A program made the position numbers and the translations under genes. Source: Opisthorchis felineus (Eukaryota; Platyhelminthes; Trematoda; Opisthorchiida; Opisthorchiidae). Taken from it: a stretch of DNA of 64,000 nucleotides. Numbering within the stretch: position 1 is the first letter of the stretch; each line of letters starts with the position of its first letter. Below, in pieces: positions 24,466 to 35,609 of the stretch. Where the stretch lies: contig SJOL01008668.1 of assembly GCA_004794785.1 (NCBI GenBank), positions 1,235,419-1,299,418 of the forward strand, written 5' to 3'. The notes below the pieces were generated by a model. The model ran no database searches and was not told the origin of the DNA. It was given only the letters and a program-made list of their open reading frames with translations.

Positions 24466-24590
24466 CGCCTTGCGTTTAGGCTTTTGAGCCAAAGGCTTCG
24501 GTTGAGGACCCTAATCGTCCTCCTGTATAGGTGTTTGAGTCCTGGAAGTATCCCAGCCCTCGTACAACCATGACATTTACAGCTAACAAT
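24466..24590 (+). promoter_or_regulatory. tRNA/SINE-like 5' module of the RTE element
   Basis: The stretch starts GCCTTGCGTTTAGGCTTTTG (compare SINE head GGCTTAGTGGTTAAGG), passes CGGTTGAGGACCC (SINE box B region CGGTTCGAATCC), then CCTCCTGTATAGG and AGTATCCCAGCCCTCGT, and ends TTTACAGCTAAC (SINE end GTTACAGCTAAA). The copy at 42988-45675, whose ends are set by a target-site duplication, begins exactly at this module, so it is probably the true 5' end of the family. Promoter function is an inference from the tRNA likeness. Confidence 0.55.
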
Positions 24591-27500
24591 ACTCTCATGT
24601 CACATCGGCCGTCGCGTGGTGCCATCAGCCGGGTCATCTTACTTGCTGCATAGAGCAGGGTGGGTAAGCGAAAACATGCTACTGCTGACGCCTCCCTTCT
24701 TACACTTTAAGGTTTTCCGTCTTCCACCCCCACCCAAATTTGAATACTTTCTCTGCGGGTCCCAGCACTAGGACTGACCATTTTGCTCGCTCGGCATCAC
24801 ACTTAGCTGCAGAATCTGTACATCGGAGTTCATTCACAACCTTACACACTTCGAACTCGGTTTTCAAACCCCGAAAGTCTGTCTACATAGCCGCCTTTAA
24901 TGTTCGCACACTGAAGCAAGCAGATCAACATGTGGCTCTTCTTCGCACGCTGGATTCCCTCTGCATTGATGTATTTTGACTGTCAGAAACAAGGATGCAG
25001 GACGCAAGTGCTGTGATCGAACTGACTGCCCCCTCGCTCTCTTCCAGGTTCCGGCTGCGCACCTCTGGTGATGCAGAGGCCGCTGCAGCTGGATATGCTG
25101 GGGTGGGTATTGTATTGAGCGACCGAGCGGAAGCGTCTCTGCTTGATTGGATACCCGTTAATAGTCGCCTCTGTGCGGTTCGTTTGGCAACATCTGTGAG
25201 AGAATTTAGAGGAAGTGAGGTCCATCGCACCCTGTTTATTGTGTCTGCTTACGCCCCAACTGACTGTAGCTCTGAATCTGCCAAGGACAGTTTCTATGAC
25301 GCTCTAGGTGCCCTTCTACAGCAGGCTAAAAGCTCAGATATCGTTGTGGTTGCTGGTGACATGAACGCCCAGGTAGGTAGACTAAGCGCTGCTGAGGCCC
25401 GATTGGGTGGTCGTCTTGGATTGGACACGAGACGCACGGACAACGGGGATCGCTTACTCCAAATGTGTGCCGATCACAGACTGTTTCTTTGCAGTACGAA
25501 TTTCCGGAACAGCGGAAATCGCTTGACAACGTGGTGCCCACCAACAAACCAGCCCCGAATCCAAATAGACCACATCGCCGTCAGTTATCGGTGGCGAGGG
25601 TCGATCACCGCCTGCCGCTCCTTCTGGAACACCAGCGTGGACTCCGACCATGCACTTGTACGCTGCTGCTTTTCATTGCGCTTTTCAGGTGTACGCAAAA
25701 CGCACACATCTCGCTTAGCCATTGAGAAGCTAGTGGACCCAGAAGTCAAACGAAATTATCAGAACCAGCTCCTCGAACGCCTGCCGGACGGTACGATGTC
25801 GGATATAAACGGCCACTGGGAAAAGATATCTAAAGCGCTATTCAAAGCCGGAAAGTCTGTTTGCGGTACAATCCAGCCAACCTCATCCAAACATTGGATC
25901 TCTGATAAGACTGTGTCCTTGCTGGAGACCCGGCGACAGATCCCTCCTGGCCGCAATCACAACTCCACCCGACGCATCATCCGACGCCAGGTGAAACTGA
26001 GTATCCGTGCAGACCGAGAAGCTTGGTGGACCCGAAAGGCCGAAGAAATGGAAGAGGCAAAGAATGCTGGTAATGTCCGCAAGCTGTTCCACTTGATTCG
26101 TTCGACTGGTCCTCGGAAACCTCTTGTCAGCGAAACAATCAGGGACCAAAATGGCTCCCTGATATGCAGCAAAGCAGAACGTTTGGATCGCTGGGCACAG
26201 TACTTCGAGCAGCAATTCAGTTGGCCACCTGCTACCTCCAATCTAGAATCCTGGCCTTCAACAGAAAGGTGGACCGTGAATCTGGAGCCGCCTTCAGCCT
26301 CGGAAGTGTCCGAGTGTATTTCTCTACTCAAGCGTCATCATGCTGCTGGTCCTGACGACCTTCCACCTGCTCTTTTCAAGGATGGCGGTGGACTTCTCAG
26401 CCAGTGCCTGTCTAGCCTATTTGGGTCTATCTGGGAGAAAGAGACCGTCCCAGACAACTGGGGTGAATCGATAGTAGTGCCCATTTTCAAAAAGGGTACT
26501 CGCAGTGAATGTAGCAACCACAGAGGTGTTAGTTTGACTCCTGTTGTGACAAGACTTCTGGCGTCACTGATTCTTCGTCGTCTTACGGTGGCACGCGAAA
26601 CCTTGACTCGTGAGAATCAAGCGGGATTTCGACCGGGTAGAGGCTGCGTTGACCACATCTTCACACTCCGTCAGGTGTTAGAGCAACGCCATATGTACAG
26701 ACGACCCACAATCTTGGTATTCCTTGACTTCAAGGGTGCGTTCGATTCTGTCGATCGGTCAGTGTTGTTAGCTACGCTTCCTCAACAGCGTATGCCCCAG
26801 AAGTCTATGAACATAATCCAAACCCTATAGTTACATACTTCTGGGCGGGTGAGAGTTTATGATGAGCTCTCCAAAAGCTTCCCTACAAAAAAGGTGTCCG
26901 ACAAGGATGTCCACTCTCTCCATACTTGTTCAACTTTGTCATTGATGAAATAATGAGGCGAATGCTGGAAAGTCTTCAAAACTCCGGTGTTCAAATTGTC
27001 GCTGGTGAGAATATTGTCGATCTGGAGTACGCAGATGACATCACGTTCATCTTTGAAGGCCAAAGCGAAGCACAAGCCCTGTTGAATAGACTGACCACCA
27101 TCACACCATCTTTTGGCATGCGTCTTGCGCCTTCAGAGTGAAAAGTCATGCTGCGGAACGTGGAGCCTCCGAACGTATCCCTTGCAATTCAATGAGAATC
27201 ACTGGAGATTGTGGAAAAGTCTACATACCTCGGTAGTTGTATTAGCTCTGACGAAAATGTGTCTGATGAAGACAGTCCCAGAATCTTAAAGGCTCGAATC
27301 ACGTTTGCTAATTTGCGTCACTTATTGCGTCAAAAGAGCATATCACTGGGTCTTAAGGGTCGCGTGTACCAGGCTACAGTAAGGGCTGTGTCGTTGTAAG
27401 GGTGCGAGACACCGTCTCTGTGGACAGATCATGTGAGGCGTCTTCAGGATTTCGACCACCGATGCCTCAGAAGTGTTGCTGGTTTTGGATGGCATCAGCG

Positions 27501-27873
27501 AAGTGGTAACGACGTGATTAGAAAACGGGTATTTAGTTGTGCGGCAGGTACCTCAATCGGTCAAAACATCCAGCACCACCGACTACGATGGCTCGGTCAT
27601 GTGCTACGCATGCCCAAACACCGTGTACTGAGGCGAGTGTTGTTCTCCGTGCCTCCTTCAGGATGGCGCAAACCGCGAGGTGGACAACGCATGACTTGGC
27701 AGAAGGGCGTGAAAGTGATCACGAAGAATTTGGGTGTTGTTGGTGTTGTACGCCTTCCAGGATGGGGTGCCCGTGAACCCACCTGTGTTTGGCTGGAGAC
27801 GTTGCAAGAAATGGCGGCTAATGGCACTAGGTCCCCTCCCTCACCCGTTCTTTTTTCCTTTTCTTCACTCTAG
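24570..27873 (+). pseudogene. RTE endonuclease-reverse transcriptase, broken ORF
   Basis: Inferred start ATG at 24570, stop TAG at 24651, a frameshift, then an open stretch from 24740 interrupted by TGA at 24977 (where related copies have Cys). From 24980 to 26830 it is open: the endonuclease part carries LSETRMQD (24980-25005), VVAGDMNAQVGRL (about 25345), QIDHIAVSYRW and the SDHALVRC motif near 25650; the RT part carries VVPIFKKGTRSECSNHRG, NQAGFRPGRGCVDHIFTLRQ and LVFLDFKGAFDSVDRS (motif A). A TAG at 26828 and a one-base loss near 26886 follow, then LEYADDITFIF (YADD at 27028-27039), and the C-terminal WLGHVLRMP block. It would act in target-primed reverse transcription if intact. Confidence 0.9.
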
Positions 27874-27879
27874 GGTGTG

Positions 27880-27964
27880 AAATATAATTAGACGAACGTT
27901 ATGGTTGTACGGCAGCGAAGCATCAGTGTCAACACTGATTTTTCTGTCTTTGATGATGATGATT
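27880..27964 (+). promoter_or_regulatory. RTE 3' tail with hairpin and GAT triplets
   Basis: After the last coding homology comes GGTTGTACGGCAGCGAAG, a hairpin formed by CATCAGTGT and ACACTGAT at 27921-27939, and the triplet run at 27951-27964. The same order recurs at 43060-42990 (-), 40450-40399 (-), 49420-49354 (-), and in decayed form at 38690-38742 (+) and 40090-40037 (-). In RTE and related LINEs the 3' end is the part recognised by the reverse transcriptase; that role here is an inference. Confidence 0.8.
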
Positions 27965-27989
27965 ACTTTTGTTGTCACCCGGTTAGCTG

Positions 27990-29780
27990 TGCACATCCAT
28001 CTACCAATACTCCTGCCATCCGACCTTCCTCCGCGTTGTTGAACCCCCGCGATCTCCTTACGCTACAATCGCACAATGTTTGGAAATTCAGAAAGATTGG
28101 ACAGCAGGGCTCAACATGGATACTTTCTATCTCTCACACACCCACCATCATGGCCGAAGTTTAGGCGCTCGCTTGGGTTTGGCGTCAAAAACTAGTCAAG
28201 CAATGAGTAGAGTAACGCTACCCCAACGGTTAAACTGTCACATCAGTGGGTCGAGCTGGTGTTGAAACAGCTCTAAGTAAACGAACTGAATCCGCCCTCT
28301 CGGATCGGATGCCGATCAGTATCAGGCTGTGGTGAGATCAGTAGGAACCCGTAAAATGAGCTTCTACATGAAGGAACATTGTCTGTTTATTGCTGTCACT
28401 GCACACCCACTAATTGCGTGCTTAACTCCACTGCCTCTTTTGAGGAGCGCCGGTTACTACTATTTTGTGCTAGCGGGAGTCGGAAGTTTGAGTTCAGAGG
28501 AATCCCACGATGATGGTATCAATGGAGTAGCTGGAACCTGAAATGACAATGGCAATGAGCTAGTGAATACGTTCGGATAGCTGGCTTTACATGGCCACTG
28601 TGGACACTCGAAATAACGAGCGTCAAGACGCTGCTCGACGTCCACCCTGAACTGTAAAAAAATCGGCGAAGCTGCGCTCAAGACTGCCATTCCTGATGGA
28701 ACACCTACTGCGAATAGGCGAAGCTGATGATGCACCTCTGTGGAAAGAGGATTGACCGGTCGAAGTACTCCAATGTGATCTGGCAGCTTAGGACTATTCG
28801 AGAGAAATTAGCAAGGGAGCTAGATAACACGACCCGAACTGACAAAAATCATTACGTATCTGTACACCACGCTCTGGGACGCATGTGAACCAAAGTTTAT
28901 GCGTACATCAGTAGATAGCATCTATGCGTTCCAAGTGGCGAGATGCAGTCGTCAACTAGTGAAATGTTACCCAAATTAAGGAGTCAGTCCTGTTACGTCA
29001 GTAATCCCATCCAATGCCGTGGAATTGTCCAACTTATGCAACACCAAGTTAAGTTTACATTTTGTTCAAACCGCTTCCACACGTCTAGTATAATAACCCG
29101 GCCACTCCAAATGGCCACGCTCATATTACGGCAAAATATGTTACTATGGAATCGAATTGTCTTTGATTTTATCTCCTCAGCTGGCGCATCGGTATTCACC
29201 GTGAAAGTGAGCTAGACACAGGATGTATTTAGCGGAATTTGGAATAAGTGAACATTCCAGCGTAGTAATCGTTTCCCAATCGTTTGGGAGAACTATTATG
29301 TTCGCGGTTAGAAGCCGATGGACTTAGTGTGATCTCGTCTATCCAGCGGGCTTTTCAATTAAGTCGCCAAAGCATAGGGTGGGAAGATTCGTTAATAAGC
29401 ATCTTCTTCACGGCTTCAGATATGATGAGGACGCTATTCAGCGTTTGACTGCCTTGACCTCTCAGACCTCCCCAGGTGTGTACTCACCTGGGGCACTTGC
29501 ACAAGCGTCTTTTGCTGCCGTACGTCTTGGACTGACTGAGGGTGATCGCTAAAACGTCAAACGAGAAAATCCGTAGTACCCATTTCCCAACTGAAATGTC
29601 TCTATTCTACTTTTGGACAATTCGCATACAGTAACGAAACAATTTTCCACCATGAAGGCTGAGTGCAACAGGCTAGACAGAGTTACGAAGATTGAGGCTG
29701 CTGAGCAACAATGCTTGCTCAGCATGTTGCTACAACTTCAAAAGCATGGATCGCTCGTCAAGAATAAAACGGCAGGTGTT
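27990..29780. other. No gene or repeat recognised
   Basis: Frames stay below 92 codons and carry no motif. Nothing repeated was noticed. Confidence 0.45.
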
Positions 29781-29816
29781 AGGTAGGATTCAGTAGACGG
29801 CTAGCCGATCGATTTG

Positions 29817-30020
29817 CCATTAGCTTTGCTAAGTGCCTTAGATACGGACTTAATGACACCCGCGGTTCGAATCCAACCACAACATCTCGACTGCTCCTGT
29901 CTAGGCTTGGGCATCCTGGCAGTATCTGAGCCCTCGTGTTTCCTTCGGGTGGTATTGCGGCTAGGCACCCAAAGGGTGTTACAGTTGAAGTTATTTACTT
30001 TCATTTCTTTTATTGTGATT
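29817..30020 (+). repeat. tRNA-derived SINE copy
   Basis: The head is degraded (GCTTTGCTAAGTGCCTTAGA for box A), but box B is clear (GCGGTTCGAATCCAACC at 29863-29879). The body follows in full: ACTGCTCCTGTCTAGGCTTG, GGCAGTATCTGAGCCCTCGT, TTCCTTCGGGTGG and GGCTAGGCACC, ending GGGTGTTACAGTTGAAG with a T-rich tail. It is the most complete body copy besides the one at 35394. Confidence 0.85.
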
Positions 30021-33000
30021 GTTTCACTGTCTTCTCGTATTTATTGACTCAAATCACTGGCGCTTAGGGATATTCCTTTTAGTATTGCTGACGCACGATC
30101 AATTCACGCAAAAGATGAAGACCCCAGTTTCAAAGCATACTTTTGTTTGCACAGGTGAAAAGCATGCGTGAAATATGTATAGAATTACAAATTTGCCTGG
30201 TAAACCACATGCTTAGATACACGCTTGTGAACCATATGTTAAACCATAAACAGCTAGCGCCGAGCTTCGTGTAAGTCTATGTGAACAGGCTATAGTCCCT
30301 GGTAAATCTGAGCAAATGAAAACACAGGACGGGAAGAACCGGTGTTCCCATTACCAGTGAAATGTTCAAATGATGAAACTTGACCGTCAGCTCGGGCTAG
30401 TAAGACTAGATAATGATTTGAATGGATGGGAGGTCCAAGTGACCCATGACAAGCACATTTGGCTAGTAGCGGCTTTATCTTGTCTCGGAAACAAGCATAA
30501 CCGTCGGCTAAGGACTACACAACGTTTATTTTCATTGCCAAATTAACCAAATCTCATAATGTATGCTTTACGGTGGCATCATTGGCACGTAACACCAATA
30601 CGACTCATTATGCTTAGCCTTCTTCTGCGTTGGTCTCTGTATGAGGGCCGCCAATTTCTCTGAGGACCGAGCTGTCTGCGCACATCCACAGGAAAATACG
30701 AGTGTCAATCCATTCGTGACATCAAGCACCTTTATGACTCCAAACACAATAATTTTTACTTTGGGAAGAACTAGCCGATTGTCATCGCAAAATGCGGTTA
30801 TCAGCATTAATCACATGTCTGACTTCACTTAACTGAAGTTGACCGAGCCATCTAGAATGGGGAAATTGGGGTCAAGGATGAGTAACGGGTAGCCTATCGT
30901 TCGTTGGGTAAGTGAGAGCGATTCGCCTTAACAGTCGCGTTATTCAGTATCAGTCAGCCAATTTGTACACAGTCAAGTGACAGTGCGATGTTGCGAAGTT
31001 ATCTTCAATATTTCCAGTCTAAATTTAACAAACAAGTGCCCAGTCTCCAGTATCACGTGGGATGAATAAAATCATACCCCTCGACCTAAATATCGACTAC
31101 CATTTCCGTCGTCTATGCACGCACGCCCTTGTAACATCCCCGTTTTTTGCGTGCAAAGTGCACGAACACACTGACGTCAAAACCACCAAACACAGCTTAC
31201 TAATTAGACCAGAAAGAGAAACCACGTGCACGGTTACATTCTGGTTCCTGATTACACGCAGATATCGTCCGTTATTCGCGGCTGGTCTGCTACCTAAACG
31301 TAGTTTTGCAAGCCAAGAGGAAAATTAAAAAAACTGAATGAAGTTCATCGCGGTGGAAAGGGGTTCCATACAGGAAAGGATACAGAAATCTTTTCTACAC
31401 ACCAAAAATAACTCCGGATTCACTGAGCAAAAACTATACTAACAAAAATATGCTGGTCTTCAGTTTGCATTGCACTTGTTCACACGCACACCCAGTCAAC
31501 CTACTTGACACTGACTGGTACCGGCTCAACGGAAACTGGCTGATTTCGTTTTGTCCCACAAAGCAAATCAGATGTTCTAAATCATTCTAAAAACCCGCGC
31601 AAACCTTTTTGTCTTTACAGTTGCATTAGAATGCACGTCCTATCCCAAACGCTCAAGTCATGCACCTTGGGTACCTAGCTGAGTGTACTACCTGACTTGA
31701 AAAGTAGCACAAATACCTCTCGAATCCATGCTTAATTCAAACAACCACTCCGTCTTATCTTAATGCGACTACGTGGGTTGGTCTTTTGTTTGAACAGCCA
31801 CGATTGCGTTACGATCGTCAATTAGTAGCTCAGTGGGAACTGACTCAACGCCACTTTCAACTTGCATTGTTGCGCTCTGTTTGTCTACACTTTGCATCCT
31901 TCCTACACGCACCACCGTCGTTCGTAACAAGAAGGCTAAGAAAGTACACGAGGCTACCATTTTTAGCTTAAATTTCGTGATTACAACTCTTGACATACAG
32001 TTAGCTCACACGTAAGTGTTGCCCCATCACCCGTTACAAACCTGTCACTGGCAACTATTGCCGTGCACATCGTCTTTGTTAAACTCTATTCGTTGTTCGT
32101 ATGATAACCATATGGTTTCAAGTCTCTGATCACTTGATCAGTCTGCCACTTCGATCGATGTTAATTGAGCCCTCCCATAATTTAGCAAATAGCAATACCA
32201 GCGACTGCACACGATCTCCGTTGCTCTATCGCATGTGAGCTGCTTTGATGGCGAAACACGTTTGCCATACCAGCTGAGCTGGCGATCACAATTACGCAGC
32301 CTGATGACTGAGTGGAGGTAGGGACAGTGTTCGTTAGAGTTAGAAAGCGACGAGTCAATTTTGCTCAGTTAGTTCGAGTTGACTGACACTATCCGGATCG
32401 ATTTTTTAGTGTGTATGTATGACTACTCGAGCGACCGACTGCTAGCATTGGTTGCACCGTCTTCAGACAAACCAACATCTAGTGCATTTTAGTAGTCTAA
32501 TATAAAAAACTGAAAGTGAAAATTCAGGTTTCTGAATCCTTGAAAGTGGACATGAAAACAAGGAATTGAGTTAGCCGATTTGAAGGAGATGGCTACGACA
32601 GAAGAACCAAACATATCTGGATCCGTAAAAATTGATTCGGGGTTCTGAAAAGAAATATTTCTTAGACTATCTCTACCTTGTTTTTTCTAATGTGTTCATC
32701 CTCCTCCGACCTGTCAATTCAGTTGAGGTACTTAAATCACTCTCATAGGTTCATCAGTCCACTTTTGAGAAAATTTCTGGCCTTCGGAATTCGGATACCT
32801 TGTCAGATTTACTTACTTTCATCAGGACAAGTGCGATGCGACAGATCTCAGCAGTAAAATCAATCGCGCTTTCGACATGTAACCAAGGCATGACCAACAA
32901 CCGGCACGTTTGTTTCGGCTTTGTTTTGCACAAGCGTTTTCAGCGATAAGCGACGCTCATAATTAAAACAGCGAATTGAGCAGACGAAAACATCACTAAT

Positions 33001-33503
33001 ATATCACCGAAAAGTCAAAAATAACTTGCTGAAAGTAGCACCACGCACGGATTAGCAAGATTGTGCATTCGACCCAATCATTGGAATTTTCGGCAGTACT
33101 CGTCATTCCAAACCTCAGGTGGGGAGGCACTGACTAAACGAACGTAAACGTACAAACTCCGGCAGTGGGGTATAGGTGGTGGGGTTTACTCAGCCATCGA
33201 CAAAGTACAATATAATGAGTGCGACGCTGCGCTTTCTAAATCACACTGATTCGGAGTGTGGCAAGGATGCGCCTGTCGGACAGTTCTCGAACCTTCTTGT
33301 GAGAAGTAGACATGGTTTTCCGTAGTTGCTGCACGAATGTGTCAAGATAGTCCTTCTTTACTTCAAAGAATATTTTCGGATTATGTCCTCTTCGCCGTTC
33401 GGAACTATTAAAAAACGTATCGACGATTGCTATGTATTTAGATGCATGAAAAACTTGATGGCAGCACAACACAAAACTGACATTTTTTATTGTTGAAAAA
33501 AAG
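30021..33503. other. No gene or repeat recognised
   Basis: Frames are under 90 codons and lack motifs. The interval is slightly more A+T-rich than the retroelement blocks. Confidence 0.45.
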
Positions 33504-33681
33504 AATGGTTTAGCACCCGTTCGGTGCCTAATTGCCATGCCACCCGAAGGAAGCACGAGGGCTGGGATACTGTCAGGTTTCCCAAGCCTAGACAGGAGCA
33601 GTCGAGATGCAGAGGTCGGGTCCGAACCACGGACATTCTGGTCAGTAAGTTCGCGCCTTAACCATTAAGCGATCTCGAGAC
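33504..33681 (-). repeat. tRNA-derived SINE copy
   Basis: Minus strand: GAGATCGCTTAATGGTTAAG (box A), GCGCGAACTTACTGACCAGA, box B GGTTCGGACCCGACC, then CTGCTCCTGTCTAGGCTTGG and the tail with CTTCCTTCGGGTGGCATGGC and GGCACCGAACGGGTGC. The head is nearly intact, so this copy is useful for deriving the family consensus. It closely matches the head fragment at 40345-40398. Confidence 0.9.
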
Positions 33682-33689
33682 TTGAAACC

Positions 33690-34640
33690 TGTCAAGCCAA
33701 CTTCCACGGATTATTGATCTAGCACCGAGGCCAGACTGCATTAGAATGAATTTGTCAAAGTGGATGAGCGAACCGGGCAAGTGAGTTTACCTCCTGAGTT
33801 GTTCGTTCAGTTGATTGACTGCAATTTTGACACTAGAACGTAGTAATTATTGATTTAAGGAAATCCTTGAAAGTGCACTCCGTCGCTTATAAAGCTAGGA
33901 TTTTGTTACTGAGAGCTTGTTAATGTCTACTGCAGTTGAGCTGCTGACTACAATGCGCCGACACGCATCTAGATTTGATGGCCCACTAAGTTGGAGAAAC
34001 AATAAACCTGTTGGTATTCTCTAATGTCACATGTTTGACCCGGTAGAATATTCTCACGCATTTTTACTTGAAAACGAAATGACACAAGACAATTCTGAGG
34101 AACGACTTTGGTTTGTGGTTCGCTAGCAGTGCTGCTTGGACATTTTGACTGAGTTTACGAGAGTAGGCTTATTAAGGTCTAAAGAGGGCAGCCCAAGATG
34201 CGTGCTGGTTTTCTGACCAAGAAAGGGAATCTACAGTAAAGGTGAGTGCGAAAAAGCAAAAACGACATGCAGTGAGCATTTAGGACCAGCAAACGCACGT
34301 GCTGAGTAAGCCTGGTGGTATGTACGAATTCATTTGATTAAATTCCTTGAGATATTTGTTTAGGAATACTAAGAAATTATGCGAATATCACTGGTCGAAT
34401 TCCCTTGGAATTTTTATAAAGAACAAACTACTAAGATGTTACTTACAGAGTCCAACTTAAAAGCTGTGTCCGGTTAAGTAGCACTTCTCCCACCTCACGA
34501 GGGTGGCAGCGTAACTTGAATTTGGGTGTACATGACGTCCCAACGAGCACGCGTATCACAATAAAGCATAATATGAATCGCTCTGGAGGTTAGGTTGTAC
34601 TGTTCTCATCGACAGAAGTCACACGGAAGGCGTTGGTTCC
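33690..34640. other. No gene or repeat recognised
   Basis: No frame with a motif and no repeat detected by eye. Confidence 0.45.
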
Positions 34641-34855
34641 AGTCGACCAGTATGTTCATACTTACGGAAGCAGCAGTGTTTACTTCCCCTGAGAAACGAC
34701 GGGTTATGGAAGACAGGCGCTGAGAATTCAACAGCTGACAAGGACCACCGGCGAATTATCCAATACGGTCGAAACACACTTAAAACAAGAGCCCAATGAG
34801 CCTCCACAAACTTATCCGCTGTGCGTTCTTGGGTTAGGTCGAGTAAAATCGGTCG
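34641..34855 (+). repeat. Unclassified dispersed repeat, copy 2
   Basis: It aligns with 41711-41945: both have CAG(t/a)CGACCA, ATGTTCATACTTA(c/t)GGAAGC, then ACC(a/-)CCGGCG with ATTA and ATACGGTC, and later CCGCTGTGCG/CCTGCTGTGCG. No coding frame, hairpin or duplication shows which class it belongs to. Confidence 0.65.
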
Positions 34856-35393
34856 CACTGAAATTGAATGGATACTATAGTATTCCCTGTATTTAGTGAA
34901 ACCGTAGGGACTGATTTGCCTGCTTAATCGGAAGACATTTTGTCCCTCCAAAGTACGGCCGCACTTATAACGCCCTTGAATCTGCTGCTTTTTTCAGTCA
35001 TATTAGAAAGGCAGTAATCCGGACGATTCCCAAGTTCCGTTTAAGAACTGGAAACCACCTTTCTTTTAGGCAACTTTTTCCCGTTTCCATTTACTCCATC
35101 CCGCAATACTACCAACAGCCTGACTTCTGACAATATCGTTATAACGTGCTTGCAGGCTGCACATGACGTTTCATCGTCTGGAAGAAGCGAAAATGCCCCA
35201 CCGAACTATCCACATTACATGGTACATATTGCCAGGGTGGTCACGACTGCGACTGACGATTCTCTAGGGTGGTTACTCTGTCGTACTTCGAGTATTTAGT
35301 AGTTGTGAAGGTGTTACCAGGTTCTTAGACGCTTGTTAAGGTGTCAGGTTTTTGGTTAACCGTATAGGAACAGATGAACCATCCACCAGCCGT

Positions 35394-35596
35394 TGAGCTC
35401 GAGATGGCTTAGTGGTTAAGGGGCCAGCTTGCGGAGCGGAAGGTCAGCGGTTCGAATCCAACCTCAGCATCTTGACTGCTCCTGTCTAGGCTTGGGCAGC
35501 CTGGCAGTATCCTAGCCCTCGTGCCTCCTTCCGTTGGCATGGCAGCTAGGCAGCACAGGGGTGCTACAGCTAAATGACTTTTAAAATATTTTTTTT
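35394..35596 (+). repeat. tRNA-derived SINE, complete copy with 11-bp TSD
   Basis: The copy is bounded by CCACCAGCCGT at 35383-35393 and 35597-35607. It starts TGAGCTCGAGATGGCTTAGT, contains a good box A (TGGCTTAGTGGTTAAGG) and box B (GGTTCGAATCC at 35449-35459), continues with the body CTGCTCCTGTCTAGGCTTGG and GGCAGTATCCTAGCCCTCGT, and ends CTACAGCTAAATGACTTTTA with a short A/T-rich tail. The 203-bp length between the duplications gives the family's full length. It should be transcribed by RNA polymerase III if active. Confidence 0.93.
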
Positions 35597-35609
35597 CCAC
35601 CAGCCGTCG

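Larger units (their letters stand above)
24236..27964 (+). mobile_element. RTE-type LINE, longest copy, coding region disrupted
   Basis: The copy holds, in order, a 5' region, a degraded single ORF with AP-like endonuclease and reverse transcriptase, a 3' untranslated stretch and a tail ending in GAT triplets at 27951-27964. The first ~230 bases (24236-24465) are also found upstream of the copy at 45688 and, inverted, at 42750-42975. The next ~120 bases resemble the window's SINE. The ORF has at least three in-frame stops and several frameshifts, so the copy cannot encode a working protein. At about 3.7 kb it is near the length expected for full-length RTE elements. Confidence 0.85.

Noticed and set aside
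35401..35470. Possible functional tRNA gene
   Set aside because: Box A and box B are good, but the sequence runs on into a SINE body, has target duplications and occurs in several copies, so it is a SINE head.
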